From the NCBI GenBank assembly GCA_038326775.1, contig JBBQKJ010000011.1, positions 1 through 64,000 on the forward strand: a stretch of DNA of 64,000 nt. The letters run 5' to 3'. This stretch comes from DYIU01 sp038326775 (GTDB lineage: Bacteria > Actinomycetota > Geothermincolia > Fen-727 > Anoxymicrobiaceae). This document shows positions 42,541-50,323 of the stretch, piece by piece; position 1 is the first letter of the stretch; every line of letters starts with the position of its first letter. The translations under genes and the position numbers were made by a program. Below the pieces are notes generated by a model that had not been told where the DNA came from, ran no database searches, and saw nothing but the letters and a program-made list of their open reading frames with translations.

Positions 42541-43956
42541 ATGGGCGGCGAGATAATCTGGATGAGCGCGCAGGAGCTCCTTGACAGCTATCGCTTGAAA
42601 GAGCTCTCACCGGTGGAGGTAGCGCAGGCGGTGCTCGAGCGCATCGACGCGGTGAACCCCGGGCTGAACGCCATAGTGACGCTGACCGCCGAGCTGGCCT
42701 TGGAGCAGGCCAGGGCCTCGGAGGCGGCCTACCAGAAAGGCGAGGCGCGCGCGCTCGAAGGCGTCCCCGTCACCATCAAGGACCTCATCATGACCCGGGG
42801 CATCCGCACCACCTGGGGCTCGATGCTCTACGAGGATTACGTCCCCGACCTCGACGCGGTGCTGGTGGAGAGGCTCAAGGAGGCCGGCACTGTCATGCTG
42901 GGCAAGACCAACGTTCCGGAGTTCGGGCTGGTGGCGGTGACTGACAACCTCGTGTTCGGGCCTGCCCGCAATCCGTGGGACACCGCAAAGACCACCGGAG
43001 GGTCGAGCGGCGGCGCGGCGGCTGCCGTCGCGGCGGGCTTTGGCCCGCTGGCCGTGGGAAACGACGGGGGCGGGTCGGTCCGCGTACCGTCGAGCCTTTG
43101 CGGAACTTTCGGCCTGAAGCCGCACTTCGGGCGCATCCCCAGCTACCCGCATATCGTACACGGCTGGGACACCATGAACGCCGAGGGCCCCATCACGCGG
43201 ACGGTGGCCGATGCCGCCCTGATGATGAACGTTATGGCGGGCCCGGACGAGCGCGACCGCCACTCACTGCCCGCCTCCGGCATCGATTATTTGAAAGGGC
43301 TCGGGGATGGTCTGAAGGGGATGCGCTGCGCTTATACGTCGGATCTCGCGGTCGCCGCCGTAGACCCCGAGGTGGTGGAGATAACAAAGAGGGCGGCCTT
43401 TGCCATGGAGAAGCTCGGCTGCGAGATGGTCGAGGACGACCCGGGCATAATGGATATGTCCGGCGACCTCACCATACTGGTAATAGCGGAGACGGCTACC
43501 GCGCACTGGGACACCCTGGAGGAGGACAAGGAGAAGATGTACCCGCTCTTCGCGCCGTTCCTCGGCCTCGTCGATTCGCTTGGCGCGGCCGACTTCGTGC
43601 GCGTGCAGAACCACCGCGAGGACATCTGGGAGAAACTCTGGAGATTTTTCTCCACCTACGACTTGCTGCTCACCCCGGCGACCGCGTGCGCGGCATTCGA
43701 CCTGTTGGAAGGCGGGATGCTGGGGCCCGACGAGATAAACGGCGTGCCAGTTACCCCGGCAAGCTGGATAGGCTTCACCTACCCGTTCAATTTTACCGGC
43801 CAGCCTGCCGCCTCGGTGCCGTGCGGCTTCACCGCCGCGGGCCTGCCGGTGGGCCTCCAGATAGTCGGGCGGCGATTTGACGAGCCCGCGGTCCTGCGCG
43901 CGGCTGCCGCCTTCGAGAAGGCTTATCCGTGGGCCGACAAGCACCCCGACCTTTAA
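42541..43956 (+). CDS. Amidase-signature hydrolase
   Basis: A 471-residue amidase. The Ser-cisSer-Lys triad is visible: Lys in PVTIKDL (about 79), the cis-Ser and nucleophile region TGGSSGGAAAAVAAG (about 150-165) and NDGGGSVRVPSSLCG (about 173-187). The ATG at 42541 follows GGGGGTAGGACG. It may cleave amides or act in nitrogen scavenging; GatA is unlikely because no gatB or gatC is nearby. It stands alone in an open stretch of the plus strand. Confidence 0.88.
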   Translation: MGGEIIWMSAQELLDSYRLKELSPVEVAQAVLERIDAVNPGLNAIVTLTAELALEQARASEAAYQKGEARALEGVPVTIKDLIMTRGIRTTWGSMLYEDYVPDLDAVLVERLKEAGTVMLGKTNVPEFGLVAVTDNLVFGPARNPWDTAKTTGGSSGGAAAAVAAGFGPLAVGNDGGGSVRVPSSLCGTFGLKPHFGRIPSYPHIVHGWDTMNAEGPITRTVADAALMMNVMAGPDERDRHSLPASGIDYLKGLGDGLKGMRCAYTSDLAVAAVDPEVVEITKRAAFAMEKLGCEMVEDDPGIMDMSGDLTILVIAETATAHWDTLEEDKEKMYPLFAPFLGLVDSLGAADFVRVQNHREDIWEKLWRFFSTYDLLLTPATACAAFDLLEGGMLGPDEINGVPVTPASWIGFTYPFNFTGQPAASVPCGFTAAGLPVGLQIVGRRFDEPAVLRAAAAFEKAYPWADKHPDL

Positions 43957-44176
43957 GCGGCGGTCCGGGCCGGGTTCAAATCCGTTTTTCGCGCGAGACG
44001 AAGGCGCGCTTGCCGGTGAGGATCGAGAAAGCCTGCCTCCTTGCCTGTTCAAGTATTAACGGAGGATTCCGATACAGGTCTTGAGACCTGGATTTCCAGT
44101 TGAAGGCCTGGCAGGGATTCGTGCTTCAGCCTGTTGTGGCATGTTTGCGCCGTATGCCTCAAGATAGGCTCAGGTG
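43957..44176. other. Short leader before the histidine kinase with a palindrome
   Basis: No gene is seen. A near-palindrome CAGGTCT-TG-AGACCTG lies at 44075-44090 and could be an operator or a small hairpin before the sensor kinase. The TTCAAATCC at 43975 resembles a tRNA T-loop but has no pairing stem. Confidence 0.4.
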
Positions 44177-45622
44177 ATGAGTTTGAAAGCGTACCGAGTC
44201 GCGTACCTGGGCAGCGATGGCGAGGCCGCGCTTGCCCTCGAGAACGCGCTCAAAGATGTTGGTTTCCCGTTCCTGCGCGAGACCTGCGACCCCGCAGGCG
44301 TGCAGAAAGCGGTGGGATTCAACCCTGACATCGTGCTCTGGGATACGGAGAACTCCCAGCCGGACGAGAAGTTCCCGCTTGCCGTCCTGCGGGAAGCCGG
44401 TTTCGACAACCAGCCGCTGGTAGCGGTGGCCAGGCGGAACGACATGGAGAGCGCGGTCGCCAGCCTCGCGGGCGGCGCGGTTGACTTCATCTTCAAGCCG
44501 ATAAACGAGAATCCCCTCCCGCGCATGCTGGCGGCCCTCAACGTGGGGCAGAAGCAGTTGCGCATCGATTGGTGCAACAGGGTGATAGAGGACACCAATA
44601 ACCAGATAAAGGGTGTTCTCAGTAACCTCTCCGACCCCGCCTACATAGTCAGCCCCGAGTACCAGGTACTGTGGATGAACCGCCCGGCCGAGGAGATATT
44701 CGGCGAGGGGCAGCGGGGCGGCGCGTGCCATCACGTCTTCTACGACCGCACCGAGCCATGCGAGGTCTGCCAGAAGAACAAAGGCTCGGCCCGCTGGCGC
44801 GCCATGCTCAAGAACGGCAAGAACTACCGGTTCATCTCGGCCGTGGTGCGAAACGGCAGGGGAGAGGTCGAGAAGCTGGCGGTCGGCACCGACATAACCC
44901 CCGACGAAGAGGTGCAGAAGATCCACAAGACGTTCATAGCCAACGTCAGCCACGACCTGCGCACGCCACTCGCCGCCATCGACCAGTATGTGAACATCCT
45001 GCTCGAAGGCCTGGCGGGCGAGCTTACCGGCGACCAGCGCGAATACGTCGATGTCATCAGGCGCTCAAGCTTCCGGCTCCACAGCCTCGTGGAGAACCTC
45101 ATCGACGCGAACAAGATACTGTCCGGCGACTTCAAGCTCAGGATGGAGGTCATGAGCATCCAGGATATCCTGGACGTCGTAGTGGAGATGCTCCGGTCGC
45201 AGGCTGAGGACAAGGGGCTCACGTTCCAGGTGCAGGTGGCCGAAGGCCTGCCGCCGGTCTACGCGGACAAGGCGCGTATCGCGCAGGTCGTAGCCAATAT
45301 CGCCGGCAACAGCATCAAGTTCACCGAGCAGGGCATGATCCAGATACGGGGCGGCTTCATGCCGCGCGACGAGGGAAGGGTGATCGTGTCGGTGGAGGAT
45401 ACCGGGATAGGAGTGCCGAGGGAAGACCTGGGGAAGATTTTCGAGCTCTTCTACAGGGTGGAGAAGGATAAAGTGTACGTGGAAGAGGGGGCGGGGCTCG
45501 GGCTCTCCATCTCCCGCGAGATTGTCAGAGCTCACGGAGGCACGCTCTGGGCGGAGAGCATGGAGGGCATGGGCAGCGCCTTCCACTTCGCCTTGCCCGT
45601 ACACGGAACAGGCCATGCCTGA
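44177..45622 (+). CDS. Sensor histidine kinase with receiver-like and Cys-bearing PAS domains
   Basis: A 481-residue soluble kinase. Residues about 5-120 form a receiver-like domain with an Asp in VLWDTEN (about 55) and KPIN; residues about 135-235 form a PAS domain with CHHVFYDRTEPCEVC, that is C-x10-C-x2-C. Then come the phosphoacceptor His in NVSHDLRTPL (about 259) and the N, D and G boxes (NSIKFTEQG, DTGIGVP, EGAGLGLSIS). There is no membrane segment. The pattern suggests redox or metal sensing. Start: ATG 44177; a GTG sits just before it. The paired regulator follows. Confidence 0.88.
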   Translation: MSLKAYRVAYLGSDGEAALALENALKDVGFPFLRETCDPAGVQKAVGFNPDIVLWDTENSQPDEKFPLAVLREAGFDNQPLVAVARRNDMESAVASLAGGAVDFIFKPINENPLPRMLAALNVGQKQLRIDWCNRVIEDTNNQIKGVLSNLSDPAYIVSPEYQVLWMNRPAEEIFGEGQRGGACHHVFYDRTEPCEVCQKNKGSARWRAMLKNGKNYRFISAVVRNGRGEVEKLAVGTDITPDEEVQKIHKTFIANVSHDLRTPLAAIDQYVNILLEGLAGELTGDQREYVDVIRRSSFRLHSLVENLIDANKILSGDFKLRMEVMSIQDILDVVVEMLRSQAEDKGLTFQVQVAEGLPPVYADKARIAQVVANIAGNSIKFTEQGMIQIRGGFMPRDEGRVIVSVEDTGIGVPREDLGKIFELFYRVEKDKVYVEEGAGLGLSISREIVRAHGGTLWAESMEGMGSAFHFALPVHGTGHA

Positions 45623-45704
45623 GCTTCTGTAGCGGTACATGATGGTTGACCACGACGCCGGTCATGCGAAGCGAGTAGCCGGGGCTGCTTACGGGGAGGC
45701 ACAA

Positions 45705-46085
45705 GTGGGCGAAGACAAGAAGCTCATACTGGTCGCTGATGATGACAAGGACCTGGTGACCGCCCTTTCCATCAGGCTCAGGGCAGCCGGTTACGCTGTC
45801 GTGGGGGCCCACGACGGCGACGAAGCTTACGAGGTCGCGCATGAGAGCAAGCCGGACCTCATAATACTCGACGTCAGGATGCCCGCCGGGGGTGGCTTCG
45901 CCTCCATCGATAAGATAAAGCACTCTCTTACCACCCGCAGCATCCCGGTGATCTTTCTTACCGCGTTCGATGACGAGGAGATGAGGGAGGAGGCCCGCAG
46001 GCAGGGAGCGGTGGGCTTTTTCCGGAAACCGTTCGACGACGCGGAGTTCATGGGGGCGATCCGGAACGTTCTCTCGAAGTCTTGA
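45705..46085 (+). CDS. Single-domain response regulator
   Basis: A 126-residue receiver with no output domain. The acidic pair VADDDKD (about 9-15), the phosphoacceptor Asp in LIILDVRMP (about 53), LTAF (the conserved Thr) and KPF are all present. I chose the GTG at 45705 behind ACGGGGAGG. It lies close after the kinase and may accept its phosphate, then act through protein contacts. Confidence 0.85.
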   Translation: MGEDKKLILVADDDKDLVTALSIRLRAAGYAVVGAHDGDEAYEVAHESKPDLIILDVRMPAGGGFASIDKIKHSLTTRSIPVIFLTAFDDEEMREEARRQGAVGFFRKPFDDAEFMGAIRNVLSKS

Positions 46086-46134
46086 GTGCGCCCGCGCCAG
46101 AGGTCAGCTTGCCGCCTCGGTCGATGGTTCGAAG

Positions 46135-47049
46135 TCACGCCCGGGCGTGGTGAGGCGTAGGCTCCAGCTCGCCGCCGGGGAACGATTCGATCTCGTCCTC
46201 CGCCTCCGCCCTCTGCGAGAGTATGACGGTGCCGGTAAGTATCAACACGAACGCCATGATCCTCACGACTTTGAGCAGGTTGGACGCCGGGAACGCCTCG
46301 TTGAGCGCCATCATCCCGACCACGATGGGGACGAACTCCATCAGCCCGTTGTAGATCGGCGCCACCACTATGGCCATGCCTTTCTGCAGCGCCGCCTGAA
46401 GCAGGATGAACGCGGGTATGTAAGTGCAGATGCACGCGACCAGGAAGACGAGGAACAGCTCCCAGTGGGTATCGAGGTTGACGAGGTACATCATAACAAG
46501 GCGCTGAAAGACCGCGGCTATACCGAAGAACAGGCCGACGGAAATGCCCAGACCCACCGACAACCTGGCCTTGCTGCCCCGCATGATAAGCGGGAAGATG
46601 ATGGCAAGGCCTATTATGACCCCGGCGAACAGGGGGATCTCCCACCCGTGGTTAAGCTTGTCCTCGGGCAGCCCCTCAGCCAGGCTCACCCCGATGAGAG
46701 CTACTCCGAGCACGGTCATTCCCATGGCCAGGTAGTCTATGCGGCGAGGCTTCTCGCCGAGGTGCTTTATCGCGAGGTAGGCCAGTAGCACCACCCCCGA
46801 GGCGATGATCGGTTCCACGATGGAAACCGGTGCCAGCGCCAGGGCGATCGAGTACAGCACGAAACCCGTGATGTTGACAGTCTGCGCCAATAGCCAGGGT
46901 TTGTTCGTGGCGAAAGCCATTATGGTGTCTTTCGAGAACTTGAACTCGATATCGGGGAGAGCCACGACTGCTTTTTTTTGCAGGTAGATAGCCCAGTTGA
47001 GCGTCAGCGCTCCAAGGATGGCACACAAGATGGCGAAAGACTCTTTCAT
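46135..47049 (-). CDS. EamA/NIPA-like transporter
   Basis: A 304-residue protein with nine to ten hydrophobic segments, resembling the drug/metabolite transporter superfamily and especially NIPA-type magnesium transporters (LNWAIYLQKKAV at the start, VEPIIASGVVLLAYL). The C-terminus is a soluble acidic tail. It is transcribed toward the response regulator. The substrate is not certain. Confidence 0.7.
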   Translation of the reverse strand: MKESFAILCAILGALTLNWAIYLQKKAVVALPDIEFKFSKDTIMAFATNKPWLLAQTVNITGFVLYSIALALAPVSIVEPIIASGVVLLAYLAIKHLGEKPRRIDYLAMGMTVLGVALIGVSLAEGLPEDKLNHGWEIPLFAGVIIGLAIIFPLIMRGSKARLSVGLGISVGLFFGIAAVFQRLVMMYLVNLDTHWELFLVFLVACICTYIPAFILLQAALQKGMAIVVAPIYNGLMEFVPIVVGMMALNEAFPASNLLKVVRIMAFVLILTGTVILSQRAEAEDEIESFPGGELEPTPHHARA

Positions 47050-47168
47050 TCAAACCCCAAACTGACCGCTTGACCGAAAGTCCCCGCGTTTATGCCCCAA
47101 CGTCAGAATATTACCACCAATCGAGCTCCCACAACCTCCGCTGCCGGAAGTTCTTTCACGTCCGGGCC

Positions 47169-48029
47169 TCAATCACCGACGCGCACGAGCTCGTACTCGC
47201 GGCTTCCGAGCCCGAGCTCCTGGGCCCAGGCGAGCTGGCGGTTCCAGGAAGCCCCGTGGGCGCCGAGGAACGTTTCCCGCATCGCCTCGTCGGGCGCGTT
47301 GCCATCGAGCGCCCGGTCCATGATGGACCGCATGACCAGCTCCGCGGCAGCCTGGTCGATGGCCACCGGGTCCTTCGAGGCGAGGTAGCCGATATCGGCT
47401 ACGGCTGGAGGGGCGCTGAAGTTCCAGCAGTCGCAAGTGGGCGTTATGTTTATGAGGAAGTTGAAGAAGCCCGCGCGCCCCTTTTTGTTGGCGAGCACTC
47501 CGAAAACTATCTCCGCGAGCTTCTCCTGGGCTTCCCGGGGGTCGCCGCGCCACATCACCTTGATGGCCCGCTCGCCACAGAGCGCCTGGCACTCGCCGCA
47601 GCCGATACAGGCGTCGTTATCGAAGACTATGGCGTTGTCCCCGATGCTGATAGCGCCGGCGGGACAGTTGTCGAGGCACTCCTCGCACAGGGTGCACCTG
47701 CCCTCCTCGAGCGAAGGGCGCACCTGGCTGTGGACAGCCATCTTCATCAACCGCCCAGCGGCGCCCATGCCAAGGTTCTTGATGGTGGCGGCGAAGCCGG
47801 TAAGAGCGTGGCCTGTCACGTGAGAGACGACCACCAGGCTGTTGGCGTCGTGGATGGCCGAGGCCACGTCTATCGAGCCAAAGTGCTTCAATCCCACCTT
47901 CACCGGGGTTACGTCGCTGCCACGCAGACCGTCGGCGATGAGGACCGGCGCCCCGGTTGCTGAGCGGGAGAAGCTGTGCTCCTCTGCAACCACCAGGTGG
48001 TCGCGGGCGAAGTAAACTTTTGAAGCCAC
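47169..48029 (-). CDS. DUF362 iron-sulfur protein with a probable internal deletion
   Basis: A 286-residue DUF362-type protein with a ferredoxin pair, CTLCEECLDNCP and CIGCGECQALC (about 112-152). The start MASKVYFA is immediately followed by RDHLVVAEEHSF, while family members I recall have about 80 residues (a KLHFGE-type region) between these points. The join is in frame. The GTG start follows GGGAGGGGG. It could be a real shortened form or an assembly collapse. The function of the family is unclear, perhaps electron transfer. Confidence 0.78.
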   Translation of the reverse strand: MASKVYFARDHLVVAEEHSFSRSATGAPVLIADGLRGSDVTPVKVGLKHFGSIDVASAIHDANSLVVVSHVTGHALTGFAATIKNLGMGAAGRLMKMAVHSQVRPSLEEGRCTLCEECLDNCPAGAISIGDNAIVFDNDACIGCGECQALCGERAIKVMWRGDPREAQEKLAEIVFGVLANKKGRAGFFNFLINITPTCDCWNFSAPPAVADIGYLASKDPVAIDQAAAELVMRSIMDRALDGNAPDEAMRETFLGAHGASWNRQLAWAQELGLGSREYELVRVGD

Positions 48030-48164
48030 CGCAACCCCCTCCCTGCCCGGATTATATCCCGATACGCATCCCGGGGAAATAAGACCCCAGCCGGCCTCTC
48101 GATGTTGCCTCCCCGGGCCGTGATATAATTTCCCCCGGTTAATCGATCATCGGAGGTGGTATCC

Positions 48165-49049
48165 GTGCAGGACGACTTTTTCCAGGGAGTCGACCAGGTA
48201 GAACTCGAGATCGGCGGCGGCGCCATTAAGTTCCCCATCTTCTACCGGGACGCTCGCATGTTCACGATCGTGTTACCGGCGAGCCTGCGAAAGCTTAAGC
48301 GCGCTTTGCCCGACGTGAGGTTTACCCCTGCCCAGATAGTGCCGGGAGTCGGAGCGCTCGCCCTGACCGCGTTCGAGTACTACGACACGGACATCGGGCC
48401 TTATAACGAGTTCTCCATGGGCATCCTTCTAAACGCCCCGTACTTCGTGCCCGTCCCCGGCTACAACATGCTGCGGCAGACGTTCGCCAACCTCTTCAAC
48501 GCCTTCATCTGGCAATTGCCCGTGACCACCGAGATAGCGTTGAGGGGCGGCGTCGACTTCTACAACTACCCGAAGTCCATCTGCGATATCGATTTCAGCG
48601 AAACCCAGAGCCGCATCACCTGCGACCTGTTCCGGGACGGCGACCAGATAATCACCATGTCCGGCGAGAAAGCATCCACGCGCAACCTGGGCGAGAAAAA
48701 GTTCCTTTGTAATCTCTACCAGTCAAGGCAACCGCAGCTCGCCGAGTTCAAGATGAACGTCATCCAGGGAAACATCTCGTGGTTCCCGACAAACGTCTCC
48801 TGGGCTTTCAACCGCTCGAACGAAACAGGTCATGACCTATCCGAAATGGTGATAGGCAACCGCGCGGCGATGTACTTCTACTTTCCCAGGATACAGGGCA
48901 TCCTCTACGGGCCGGAGCACATGCCCATCCCACTGATGAACTACGTGGTCAAGAGGCCGGGTTTCCTTCCCGCGCCGGAGGCCGGGAAGCCCGCCGCGAA
49001 GAAGCCGGCGGCTAAGAAGCCCGCGGCTAAGAAGAAGACTGCTCCGTAG
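48165..49049 (+). CDS. Acetoacetate decarboxylase-like protein with Lys/Ala-rich tail
   Basis: A 294-residue protein resembling the ADC superfamily (AFEYYDTDIGPYNEFSMGI, then FYNYPKSICDIDF). The lysine in YPKS may correspond to the catalytic site but this needs alignment. The last roughly 24 residues are KPAAKK repeats (KKPAAKKPAAKKKT). The GTG at 48165 has GGAGG eight bases before it; an upstream in-frame GTG has none. The same kind of tail is on HdrA. Confidence 0.75.
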   Translation: MQDDFFQGVDQVELEIGGGAIKFPIFYRDARMFTIVLPASLRKLKRALPDVRFTPAQIVPGVGALALTAFEYYDTDIGPYNEFSMGILLNAPYFVPVPGYNMLRQTFANLFNAFIWQLPVTTEIALRGGVDFYNYPKSICDIDFSETQSRITCDLFRDGDQIITMSGEKASTRNLGEKKFLCNLYQSRQPQLAEFKMNVIQGNISWFPTNVSWAFNRSNETGHDLSEMVIGNRAAMYFYFPRIQGILYGPEHMPIPLMNYVVKRPGFLPAPEAGKPAAKKPAAKKPAAKKKTAP

Positions 49050-49072
49050 AACCGTTAACAAGGGGGAAGACG

Positions 49073-49633
49073 TTGAGAACACCTGGCGCTGTGTGTGGCT
49101 GCGGATGCGGCTGTGGAGGCGAGGCGGAGCAGGTCGACTGGCCCGAGCCCGATAAGGGCGCGATGAGGTTCCTCATAGGCTCCGGAGTCTGGATGCTGGC
49201 TTACGGCGGCTACGCGGTCGCCCGCAGGCGGCCCAGGTGGTTTCCTATCTGGCTGGCCGCCTTCGTGACCTGGTTCACCCTCTGCAAGTACCTCATCTGC
49301 ACGCGCTGTGAGAACTACGGCAAAGCCTGCGACTTCTACTATCTGGGGAAATGGGCGGCGCGCCTTTTCCCGGCTCAGCCCGGCCGCTCACTTGACACCA
49401 CGGGCATAATCGCCGAAGGCGGTTCGGTCGCGGTGCTCCAGTTTCTCCCGGCGCTCGCGGCGCTGGGCAACTGGCGCATGTTCTTCACCTTCGCCGCCGC
49501 ACTGGCCACCAACCAGGGGGCCCAGATCACGATATGCTGCAGGCGTTGCATACGGTACTCGACCGACCCCTGGAAGCGAGAAACCTGCCCGAGCTACAAG
49601 CTGGCCGAGAAGCTTTTCTCGCCGAAAGAGTGA
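49073..49633 (+). CDS. Cys-rich membrane protein of unknown function
   Basis: A 186-residue protein from a TTG start 23 bp after the ADC-like gene, with GGGGGAAG just before. It begins with a CGCGCGCG run (residues 8-15), has hydrophobic stretches (about 31-48, 57-72 and 118-140), and two more Cys groups: CKYLICTRCENYGKACDF and CCRRCIRYSTD..CP. I do not recognise a family. The pattern suggests metal binding at a membrane. Confidence 0.6.
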   Translation: MRTPGAVCGCGCGCGGEAEQVDWPEPDKGAMRFLIGSGVWMLAYGGYAVARRRPRWFPIWLAAFVTWFTLCKYLICTRCENYGKACDFYYLGKWAARLFPAQPGRSLDTTGIIAEGGSVAVLQFLPALAALGNWRMFFTFAAALATNQGAQITICCRRCIRYSTDPWKRETCPSYKLAEKLFSPKE

Positions 49634-49645
49634 AACCGTCCCCGC

Positions 49646-50032
49646 TCAGCGGACGTCACCGGAATCGGAGAGGGTCTCGAGAAACCTGACCAGCTTTCCG
49701 AGGGTCTCGTCGCTTATCACGTGTTCGATCTCGCAGGCGTCCCTGTCGGCCACCTCGTCATCCACGTCAAGGACGTTGATGAAGAACTGCTTTATCACCA
49801 CGTGCTTGCGGTCCAGCCCCTTGGCGATGCGGCGGCCCCTGGCAGTGAGCTCTATGCGCCGGTACTTGTCGTGGGTGACAAGCGAGTTCTCCACCAGTCT
49901 GTCCACCATCTCTGAAACGCTGGGATAGGAGATGCCGAGCGAGTTGGCGATGTCCTTGACCCGGACCTCGCCGGCGCTCTCGGCTATCTCGTAGATAGCC
50001 TCCAGGTATCGTTCGAACGCGCTGGTGCCCAT
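49646..50032 (-). CDS. DtxR-family metal-dependent regulator
   Basis: A 128-residue protein with a winged-helix DNA-binding N-domain (SAFERYLEAIYEI, SVSEMVDRLVE) and a DtxR-type dimer/metal domain (DRKHVVIKQFF, CEIEHVISDETL with Cys and Glu-His ligands). No SH3 domain is present, so it is closest to short MntR-like forms. Its ATG overlaps the stop of the FeoC-like gene (TGATG). It is the likely ligand of the box at 53086. Confidence 0.88.
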   Translation of the reverse strand: MGTSAFERYLEAIYEIAESAGEVRVKDIANSLGISYPSVSEMVDRLVENSLVTHDKYRRIELTARGRRIAKGLDRKHVVIKQFFINVLDVDDEVADRDACEIEHVISDETLGKLVRFLETLSDSGDVR

Positions 50033-50274
50033 CAGGAGGAGCCTCCCTCTTCGTTCCCCGGGCAGGCCGCGGCGAAGACGCACGAAGCGCAGGATACCAC
50101 CCCGCACCCCTCGCATTCCTCTCCGGGACGGTACACCTGGAGCCGGCCTTTCCTCTCGAGGAACTCGAGCATCCCTTGAAGGGCGCTCTCCTCCACGTCC
50201 AGGCGCCTCGCGAGCTCCTTTACCGTCATCGGACCTTTGTTATTCTTTATCTCACGTACTATTTCATCAAGCAT
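50032..50274 (-). CDS. feoC: FeoC-like winged-helix protein with Cys cluster
   Basis: An 80-residue protein: a small winged helix (MLDEIVREIKNNKGPMTVKE, LARRLDVEESALQGML) followed by CEGCGVVSCASCVFAAAC, five Cys that could hold an iron-sulfur cluster as in FeoC. I use the ATG at 50274 rather than the GTG nine bases earlier. It lies between feoB and the DtxR gene in one transcription unit. Confidence 0.78.
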   Translation of the reverse strand: MLDEIVREIKNNKGPMTVKELARRLDVEESALQGMLEFLERKGRLQVYRPGEECEGCGVVSCASCVFAAACPGNEEGGSS

Positions 50275-50323
50275 ACTCGTCACCGCCCTGCGCGCCTGAA
50301 GAGAGACGCATCAAGGTCCAGTC

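Noticed and set aside
43973..43983. GGTTCAAATCC, which looks like a tRNA T-loop
   Set aside because: The flanking bases do not form a T-stem or acceptor stem, and no anticodon arm is found nearby.
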